Shown here: piece by piece, positions 5,291-9,929 of the stretch | How positions within the stretch are numbered: position 1 is the first letter of the stretch | Layout of the letters: each line of letters begins with the position of its first letter | Origin: Methanoregulaceae archaeon UBA288 | GTDB lineage: Archaea; Halobacteriota; Methanomicrobia; Methanomicrobiales; Methanospirillaceae | Assembly: GCA_002495225.1 (NCBI GenBank) | Contig: DAEF01000017.1 | Location: 2,121 to 12,049, forward strand | Direction of reading: 5' to 3' | DNA: 9,929 nt | Position numbers and translations under genes: made by a program | The notes under the pieces: model-generated | Seen by the model: the letters and a program-made list of their open reading frames with translations, nothing else | Database searches by the model: none | What the model was told of the DNA's origin: nothing

Positions 5291-6511
5291 TCAGAGCAGG
5301 AGCCGTTCCTGCAGGGTCGCGGGACGGATGTGGAGGTGCTCTACGGCAGCACCCCCGACCGCTTCGAGGACTTCGGGCGGCGCGTACACGCCGAGCCGCC
5401 ACTGCCCCCGGCGGGTCTCGTTGAGCGTCCGGACCATCGGGGACCGTTCCTCAAGCGGGAGGGTGCCTGCCCCGCTCCGGATACGGACCTCCATCGAGAG
5501 GTCCCGCGGGAACGGCGGCGCGTCCACGATCACCTGGTCGGGCGGTACCCCGGCCACCTCCGCGATCGCCTGCGCGGTGGCGAGGGCCTGGAGCGGGTCC
5601 GATCCGGCCTGGAGTTCGGCCCAGTTCACCTGGTCGCGCCCGACGTAGACGGCGCGCTTGTAGAGCTGCCGGGTCGTGATCCGCCGTGCGAGCGCGCGGG
5701 CCCCGGCCTGCGGCGACCCGAGCAGGGCCTGCATGCAGGCCCCGTCGTCGCTCGAGAGGAGGGCCGCGGCCTGCTCGTGCCCGCCTGCGCCGGCGAGGTG
5801 GAGGTGGAGGGCGAGCGCGAACATCCCCTCGGCGATCCGGGCGACGTGGTGGTAGTAGACCGACGGCCGCATCAGGGTCCGGGCGACGAGCAGGGACTCG
5901 GCCGCCGCGATCCCGCCCTCGTCGATGGCGAGCCCGTGGCCGGTCATCCTCACGGAGCGGATCAGGCGCTCGGCATCGACGGTCCCGTAGGGCACACCCG
6001 TGTAGTGGGCGTCGCGCCGGAGGTAGTCCATCCGGTCCACGTCGAGCTCGCCCTGGATGATCCCGGCGAGCGGGTGGTTGCCGGCCACGAGCCCGCAGAC
6101 CTCGGACGGGTCGACCCCGGCCTCGTCCAGGATGCGGGCCGCGCCCGAGGCCTCGACGATCTCGCGGATCTCCTGGTGGCCGCGGCCGAGCCGGGCATAG
6201 AGGAACGGCTCGGTCGCGTGGCTGAACGGCCCGTGGCCCACGTCGTGCAGGAGGGCGGACGCGGTCACGGTGCGGGCCGTGGCGGGGTCGAGTTCGAGGT
6301 AGCCGCAGAGCCGCTGGGCGAGGTGCATGGCGCCGAGCGAGTGCTCGAAGCGGGTGTGATTGGCCCCGGGGTAGACGAGGTAGGCGAAGCCGAGCTGCCG
6401 GACCTGGCGGAGGCGCTGGAGCAGGGGGGCGTCCACGAGCGCAAGGAGCGCGGGCTCGACCTCGATGTACCCGTGGACCGGGTCACGGACCGATTTCACT
6501 CCCCTCGCCAT
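5291..6511 (-). CDS. HD superfamily phosphohydrolase, SAMHD1/dNTPase-like (COG1078)
   Basis: A 406-residue HD-domain protein of the group that includes SAMHD1 and bacterial dGTPase-like enzymes. It starts with the typical VRDPVHGYIEVEP (8-20). Metal-binding residues are visible: His57 in RFEHSLG, His89-Asp90 in LLHDVGHGPFSH, and Asp159 in the block ELDVDRMDYLRRD (155-167). In that block Arg160, Tyr163 and Asp167 align by eye with the Lys, Tyr and Asp that contact nucleotide in SAMHD1. The expected reaction is hydrolysis of dNTP to deoxynucleoside and triphosphate, controlling the nucleotide pool; the actual substrate is untested. The C-terminal half is alpha-helical and unassigned. The ATG at 6511 is chosen because it starts the conserved region and has a TATA box 27-28 bases upstream; in-frame starts further upstream would run into cofD. 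It is divergent from cofD. Confidence 0.9.
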   Translation of the reverse strand: MARGVKSVRDPVHGYIEVEPALLALVDAPLLQRLRQVRQLGFAYLVYPGANHTRFEHSLGAMHLAQRLCGYLELDPATARTVTASALLHDVGHGPFSHATEPFLYARLGRGHQEIREIVEASGAARILDEAGVDPSEVCGLVAGNHPLAGIIQGELDVDRMDYLRRDAHYTGVPYGTVDAERLIRSVRMTGHGLAIDEGGIAAAESLLVARTLMRPSVYYHHVARIAEGMFALALHLHLAGAGGHEQAAALLSSDDGACMQALLGSPQAGARALARRITTRQLYKRAVYVGRDQVNWAELQAGSDPLQALATAQAIAEVAGVPPDQVIVDAPPFPRDLSMEVRIRSGAGTLPLEERSPMVRTLNETRRGQWRLGVYAPPEVLEAVGGAAVEHLHIRPATLQERLLL

Positions 6512-6520
6512 CGGGATCAA

Positions 6521-6527
6521 CTTAACC
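6521..6527 (+). promoter_or_regulatory. Weak TATA-like element for cofD
   Basis: CTTAACC, with TTAA at 6522-6525, is centred about 28 bases before the cofD ATG at 6552, the right place for a leaderless transcript. It lies within the same 40-base gap as the TATA box of the divergent HD gene, so the two initiation complexes would overlap. Confidence 0.38.
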
Positions 6528-6533
6528 GTTCCG

Positions 6534-6542
6534 CCATATAAG
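6534..6542 (-). promoter_or_regulatory. TATA box of the HD hydrolase gene
   Basis: Read on the minus strand this is CTTATATGG, centred 27-28 bases before the ATG at 6511. It is the best TATA match in the window, and the spacing predicts a leaderless or nearly leaderless mRNA. Confidence 0.6.
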
Positions 6543-6551
6543 CGATCAGGG

Positions 6552-7451
6552 ATGATCGCCGTTCTTTCCGGGGGAACGGGGACCCCGAAGCTCCTGCGGG
6601 GCCTCCGCCGGCACCTCGACGACGCCGACCTCGCCGTGGTCGTGAACACGGGCGAGGACTGCTGGGTCTCGGGCGGCCACCTCTCGCCCGACGTGGACAC
6701 GGTCCTCTACCTCTGCGGCGGGCTCCTGGACGAGCAGACCTGGTGGGGGATCGCGGGCGACACCTTCGCGTGCCACGAGGCCCTCCGGTCCCTTGGGGAG
6801 GAGGAGGTCGTCCGGATCGGCGACCGCGACCGGGCCGTCCAGCTCCTCCGGGGCGAGCTCCTCCGGCGGGGCCGGACGCTCACGGAGGCGACCGAGGCCC
6901 TCGCCGGGCGGCTCGGGGCCGGAGTCCGGGTGCTGCCCATGGCCGACGAGCAGTACGCGACCCACGTCCTCGTCGACGGCGGGCGGCTCCACTTCCAGGA
7001 GTGGTGGGTCCGGCACCGCGGGGCCGTCCCCCCACGGGGGCTCGCCTGGGAGCCCGCGACCCCGCCGCCCGCGACGCCGGCGGTGCTCGGGGCGCTCCGA
7101 AAGGCCGACGCCGTGGTGATCGGCCCGTCAAACCCGGTCACGTCGATCGGCCCGATCCTCGCCTGCGGCGGGGTCCGCGAGGCCCTCGGGGACGCCTTCG
7201 TGATCGCGGTCTCGCCGTTCATCGGCGACGAGCCAATCAGCGGCCCCGCGGGCGCGCTGATGGCCGTGCAGGGGCTCGAGCCCGGCTCAAGGGGCGTCCA
7301 CGCCCTTTACTCCGACTTCTGCGACGTCTTCGTCCAGGACGTCCGCGACCCGGTCGAGATCCCCGGCGCAGTCCGGGCCGACACGCTGATGACCGACGCC
7401 GCAAAGAGCGAGGCGCTCGCCGAGGTCGTGCTTGACCTCGCCCGGCGCTAG
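6552..7451 (+). CDS. cofD: 2-phospho-L-lactate transferase CofD (coenzyme F420 biosynthesis)
   Basis: A 299-residue CofD. It starts with MIAVLSGGTGTPKLLRGL, followed by NTGEDCWVSGGHLSPDVDT (32-50), the FO/phosphate-binding region of the family, then YLCGGLLD and WWGIAGDTF. Further conserved parts are GPSNPVTSIGPIL (near residue 195) and RADTLMTD (near 275). CofD moves the phospholactyl (or a related) group from an activated GDP/GMP-linked donor to the deazaflavin FO, giving F420-0. F420 is the hydride carrier central to methanogenesis. The start is fixed by family similarity; no ribosome binding site precedes it, consistent with a leaderless mRNA. It diverges from the HD gene and ends tail to tail with the methyltransferase: the TAG stops share CTAG at 7448-7451. 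No terminator is visible. Confidence 0.95.
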   Translation: MIAVLSGGTGTPKLLRGLRRHLDDADLAVVVNTGEDCWVSGGHLSPDVDTVLYLCGGLLDEQTWWGIAGDTFACHEALRSLGEEEVVRIGDRDRAVQLLRGELLRRGRTLTEATEALAGRLGAGVRVLPMADEQYATHVLVDGGRLHFQEWWVRHRGAVPPRGLAWEPATPPPATPAVLGALRKADAVVIGPSNPVTSIGPILACGGVREALGDAFVIAVSPFIGDEPISGPAGALMAVQGLEPGSRGVHALYSDFCDVFVQDVRDPVEIPGAVRADTLMTDAAKSEALAEVVLDLARR

Positions 7452-8431
7452 GCCCGCTTCAACCGCTTCTCGATCGCGAAGCGCCCGCGCCCGAACTCGG
7501 CGCAGAGCCGGGCGACCGCCTCTCCCTTGCCGAGCCCGTCGTTCCGGAGCAGCGCGTAGGTTTCGCGGAGGGCCGCGTCCTCGCTGGGGGACCAGGCCCG
7601 GCCCCGGTTCGGAACGGGCGCGAGGACCGGGCGGCGGAGCGCGGCCAGCCGCTCCCGGGGGACGATGGCCGCGAGCTCGGGGACGCGCGCCCTGAAGATC
7701 GCGTCCGAGACCTCGAACCCGGCGAAGCGGCGACCGAGGCCGATCGCGGCCCGGGCGGTCGAGCCGCCGCCGAGAAAGAGGTCGCAGACCAGGTCGCCCT
7801 CGTTCGAGGCGTACTGGATGACCTTCTCGAGGAGGGGCCGGGGCAGCTCGTTCCGGTTCTTGGCCCGGCCCGGCTTGTACTCGCGCCCGATGGTCCAGAC
7901 GTCCTCCCGGTCCAGGTAGTTGAGCGAGCCGCCGTCCTCGTTCTGCTCAGCGAGACCGTACCGGGCCTCGAGGTTGAAGGTCCGCGCGCCGCCGGGCCGG
8001 GCCCAGTAGAGGACGTGGTAGTGGCTCGAGACGAACTTCCGCATGGTCCAGACCCCGAACGGATACTTCCAGACGATGTGGTTCACCTCGACGAGCGGGG
8101 CTGCGCGGAGGGCCCCGAGGACCTCGTAGAGATGCGTGTACCCCGAGACGACGAAGAGCGCGCCGCCGGGCCGGAGGACCCTGGCGGCCTCGGCCACCCA
8201 GGCGCGGGTGAAGGCCGCGTACTCGGCCGCGGCGATCTCGACGTAGCCGTCGACCACGTGCGACTCGTCGCGGTTGTAGTGGCGGTCGAGCCGGTCGCCG
8301 TCGATCCCGTACGGGGGGTCCGTCACGATCAGGTCGACCGTGCCGTCCCCCAGGAACCGGCGGGCCCCCTCGACGCAGTCGCCGTTGACGAAGAAGCTCT
8401 CGCCGCATCGGACCGGGTCCGCAATCGCCAT
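7448..8431 (-). CDS. Solitary DNA methyltransferase (beta class, DPPY) with Myb/SANT-like C-terminus
   Basis: A 327-residue N4/N6 methyltransferase. The catalytic motif TDPPYG (37-42) precedes the AdoMet-binding motif DLFLGGGSTARAA (217-229), the beta-class order. DPPY favours N6-adenine, though N4-cytosine cannot be excluded. Between them, RVLRPGGALFVVSGY (84-98), WKYPFG and the helix ending LLEKVIQYASN fit the fold, and the NGDC start (16-19) fits the family. Residues about 279-327 (WSPSEDAALRETY through IEKRLKR) resemble a Myb/SANT-type helix-turn-helix, probably a DNA-recognition aid. No restriction enzyme is encoded alongside, so it is an orphan methyltransferase. The ATG at 8431 is chosen because the preceding nine residues from the alternative ATG at 8458 look non-coding; neither has a ribosome binding site. 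It converges on cofD with a 4-base overlap and diverges from the pseudogene at 8514. Confidence 0.88.
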   Translation of the reverse strand: MAIADPVRCGESFFVNGDCVEGARRFLGDGTVDLIVTDPPYGIDGDRLDRHYNRDESHVVDGYVEIAAAEYAAFTRAWVAEAARVLRPGGALFVVSGYTHLYEVLGALRAAPLVEVNHIVWKYPFGVWTMRKFVSSHYHVLYWARPGGARTFNLEARYGLAEQNEDGGSLNYLDREDVWTIGREYKPGRAKNRNELPRPLLEKVIQYASNEGDLVCDLFLGGGSTARAAIGLGRRFAGFEVSDAIFRARVPELAAIVPRERLAALRRPVLAPVPNRGRAWSPSEDAALRETYALLRNDGLGKGEAVARLCAEFGRGRFAIEKRLKRA

Positions 8432-8513
8432 CGGAGGAGTGTGGGCGCGGCAAGGCATTCAAGCATGCGAAACCCCGGGGGGAAGACAGCCCGTCTCTCG
8501 CCTCCCCCCCTGC

Positions 8514-8906
8514 GTACGAAAAACCCTGGCCCTGCCCCGGTCGCCCGCCATCACCTTCGTCATCGTGGCCGGGGACCGGTGGGGGTCCGGGTGGGGCCGC
8601 GACGTGACCGCATCGAGATCTCGACCGATCCGACGGACCGGGGCTACGGGGAACGGCGCGGGTACGCGGACGACGGCGACCTGAACCGGTCGTTTTTCGG
8701 GCCATGACCCCCGCCGGGCGCTCGCCCTCTCCCTGCTCGCGGTGGCGGCCCTGCTCCACCTCTCCGGCTTCGGGATCACGCACCACACTCCCGTGGGGCC
8801 GCTCACGCCCGGGCTCCTGGACAAACCGACGCCCCAGCAACTGCAGACGCTCCTCAGGGGGCCGTTCGCGGGGCTGCTCCTCCTCCACTGGGGGCGGAGT
8901 CGCTGA
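8514..8906 (+). pseudogene. Decayed aspartoacylase / succinylglutamate desuccinylase-like gene
   Basis: This stretch has protein-like pieces in two frames but no intact gene. Piece one (from about 8514) reads VRKTLALPRSPAITFVIVAG. Piece two, in another frame, reads RGYGERRGYADDGDLNRSF and ends at a TGA at 8705-8707. It resembles the DLNRSFPG block and preceding region of the zinc-dependent AstE/AspA family. Removing one T from TTTTT (8693-8697) would join it to piece three, RRALALSLLAVAALLHL and GPLTPGLLDKPTPQQLQ, ending at TGA 8904-8906. That tail looks like a family C-terminus, but the assignment is weak. The zinc-binding HxxE near the N-terminus and the later DLH-type His are missing, and the total length is about 130 codons, far below a usual 250-330. 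I infer several deletions and at least two frameshifts. It sits between an orphan methyltransferase and rpoL. Confidence 0.5.
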
Positions 8907-8914
8907 AAAGAGAG
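8906..8914 (-). terminator. T-tract after rpoL
   Basis: On the minus strand the rpoL stop is followed immediately by CTCTCTTTT, matching the pyrimidine run seen after the RPA operon at 939-948. This is a plausible archaeal T-tract terminator with no hairpin. Confidence 0.38.
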
Positions 8915-9187
8915 TTACTGCCAGTCGTCGAGGTCGGCCATCAGCTCGTCGCAGGACGAGACGATGCGCCCGCACGCGTCGCGGATTGCCGCGAGAGGAG
9001 CCCGCCCCTCGCGCGTCGTGACGACTATCTCGGGGTCGGCGAACTGGAACTTGATCACGTACTTTGCCACGTCGACGCCCGGGTCGAGCAGCAGCTCCTC
9101 GACGAGGGCGTTCATGAACGTGTGCCCCTCGCCCGCGACCACGAGCCTCGCCTTGGCCGGCTCGAGTTCGAGGACCTTGACATCCAT
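8915..9187 (-). CDS. rpoL: DNA-directed RNA polymerase subunit L (Rpo11)
   Basis: A 90-residue protein matching archaeal RNA polymerase subunit L, the counterpart of eukaryotic Rpb11 and of one alpha-subunit domain in bacteria. It begins MDVKVLELEPAKARL and has the family hallmark GEGHTFMNALVEEL (19-32). A beta strand pair around VDVAKYVIKFQFADPEIVV and a C-terminal dimerisation helix follow. With subunit D it forms the platform on which the large polymerase subunits assemble. Length is normal and the gene is intact. The ATG at 9187 fits the family start; GGAG lies very close upstream (2 bases), so initiation may be effectively leaderless. A TATA-like ATTAAA lies about 30 bases before it. The hydrolase gene upstream ends 46 bases away on the same strand. 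Confidence 0.9.
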   Translation of the reverse strand: MDVKVLELEPAKARLVVAGEGHTFMNALVEELLLDPGVDVAKYVIKFQFADPEIVVTTREGRAPLAAIRDACGRIVSSCDELMADLDDWQ

Positions 9188-9213
9188 GTCTCCAGCTTTG
9201 GGCGGAGAAGGGG

Positions 9214-9219
9214 TTTAAT
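9214..9219 (-). promoter_or_regulatory. TATA-like box of rpoL
   Basis: On the minus strand ATTAAA is centred about 29-30 bases before the rpoL ATG, in the 46-base gap behind the hydrolase gene. It suggests that rpoL has its own promoter. Confidence 0.45.
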
Positions 9220-9233
9220 GGTATGGGTACCCC

Positions 9234-9929
9234 CTACAGCCGGGGTCGGGCCTCCGGATCGGCCGGGGTCCGGGGCGGGGCCGCGACGTGGTCGCCGAGC
9301 ACGAAGGTCTCGCCGTCCCGCCCCAGGTGGGGGAGGTCCCAGGGGACCAGGTGGGCCAGGTGGACGCAGCGAAAGGCCTTCGGCTCGAGCCGCGCCGCGA
9401 GCGAGAGGGCCTGGTCGTAGGTCATGTGCTTGTGGATCCGGTACCCGGCCGGCGCGATCGCGTCGAGGAGGAGGAGGTCCGCGCCGCGGAGGAGGTCGAA
9501 CGACCGCTCGGGAATGTCGGCCCGGGTATCGGCCGTATACGCGAGCACGGCGCCGTCGGCCTCGATCCGGAGGCCGTACGTCGGCTGCGGCGGGTGGTTG
9601 ACCGGGACGAGGGTGATTCGCGCGCCGCAGAGGTCGAACGGCTCGAACGGCGAGTGGGCGCACTGCGGGAAAGAGAGAAACGAGAAGACGCGCGCGCAGT
9701 ACTCGAGGACCTCGGGGGCGGCATGGACGGGCGGCGGCTCCTGGACGCGGTAGAACTCGCCGAAGCCCATGAAGTGGTCGTAGTGGCCGTGGGTCAAGAG
9801 CACCGCCCGGATGCCGAACTGGTCCTCCAGCGGCAGGTTGCGGGTCAGGGCGCCGGCGTCAAGCACAATCCGGCCGTCAACGAGCAGGCACATCATGCCG
9901 GCGGCGTCGGTCTCGCAGTTGTGGGCCCC
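9234..9929 (-). CDS. Metallo-beta-lactamase-fold hydrolase (5' end outside window)
   Basis: The frame stays open through the right edge of the window (GAHNCETDAAG precedes the internal ATG at 9896), so the true start lies beyond base 9929; about 231 codons are visible. The metal-binding signature is LLTHGHYDHFMG (HxHxDH), followed by a later VNHPPQPTYGLRI with a histidine, LAYTADTRAD with the bridging Asp, and RCVHLAHL near the C-terminus as the last His. The GAHN start, strand spacing and short overall length fit the RNase Z / cyclic phosphodiesterase-like branch of the fold (COG1235-like), acting on phosphodiester bonds. The exact substrate is not deducible. The C-terminal 20 residues are Pro/Arg-rich. 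rpoL follows 46 bases downstream on the same strand. Confidence 0.85.
   Translation of the reverse strand, partial: GAHNCETDAAGMMCLLVDGRIVLDAGALTRNLPLEDQFGIRAVLLTHGHYDHFMGFGEFYRVQEPPPVHAAPEVLEYCARVFSFLSFPQCAHSPFEPFDLCGARITLVPVNHPPQPTYGLRIEADGAVLAYTADTRADIPERSFDLLRGADLLLLDAIAPAGYRIHKHMTYDQALSLAARLEPKAFRCVHLAHLVPWDLPHLGRDGETFVLGDHVAAPPRTPADPEARPRL

Noticed and set aside
4515..5648. 377-codon plus-strand frame
   Set aside because: Antisense to corA and the end of the HD gene, both with clear family motifs on the minus strand.
5330..6541. 403-codon plus-strand frame
   Set aside because: Antisense image of the HD hydrolase gene; Gly/Arg/Val/Glu-rich with no motif.
6512..6700. N-terminal extension of the HD hydrolase up to an in-frame start at 6700
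   Set aside because: The extra 63 residues are low-complexity, overlap cofD and lie upstream of the TATA box; the conserved region starts at the ATG at 6511.
8463..8480. Palindromes GCATGC (8463-8468) and CCCCGGGG (8473-8480) as operators upstream of the methyltransferase
   Set aside because: They are short, common in GC-rich sequence and have no second copy or regulator gene nearby.
1..9929. CRISPR array, insertion sequence, tRNA/rRNA or defence island
   Set aside because: I see no regularly spaced repeats, transposase motifs, terminal inverted repeats or RNA gene structures. The lone methyltransferase has no nuclease or helicase partner.

Overview
The window looks like a GC-rich euryarchaeal chromosome (roughly two thirds G+C by eye), most likely a methanogen of or near the Methanomicrobiales. 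The pointers are archaeal or F420-linked gene families: an RPA / RPA-associated protein pair, CofD of coenzyme F420 biosynthesis, an HVO_0476-type zinc-finger protein and archaeal RNA polymerase subunit L. TATA-like boxes also lie about 28-30 bases upstream of several starts. Haloarchaea seem less likely because the proteins lack extreme acidity. The genus cannot be fixed from sequence alone.

Layout. 1-2509 (+): the 3' end of an RPA-type single-strand DNA-binding protein gene, its overlapping partner, a DUF2085 membrane protein and a histone-deacetylase-family hydrolase, all head to tail. 2510-2875: a GC-rich spacer with nested hairpins and a small doubtful reading frame with a strong ribosome binding site. 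2876-3523 (+): a stand-alone class I glutamine amidotransferase, converging with and overlapping (3505-3523) the minus-strand zinc-finger gene. 3505-5102 (-): corA then the zinc-finger gene. 5291-6511 (-): a SAMHD1-like HD dNTPase-family hydrolase, divergent from cofD (6552-7451, +) with only 40 bases between start codons. 7448-8431 (-): a solitary beta-class DNA methyltransferase with a Myb/SANT-like tail. It converges on cofD so that both TAG stops share one CTAG. 8514-8906: the decayed remains of what looks like an aspartoacylase / succinylglutamate desuccinylase family gene. 8915-9187 (-): rpoL. 9234 to the window end (-): a metallo-beta-lactamase-fold hydrolase whose 5' end lies outside.

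Functionally this is mostly housekeeping: DNA replication/repair (RPA pair), transcription (RpoL), cofactor F420 (CofD), Mg2+ transport (CorA) and nucleotide pool control (HD protein). The accessory part is the segment between cofD and rpoL, which holds an orphan methyltransferase beside a broken gene. I see no CRISPR array, RNA gene, insertion sequence or multi-gene defence island. I did not find a convincing undescribed system. The best leads are the methyltransferase with its possible CTAG link, the compact divergent promoter, the pseudogene and the structured spacer.
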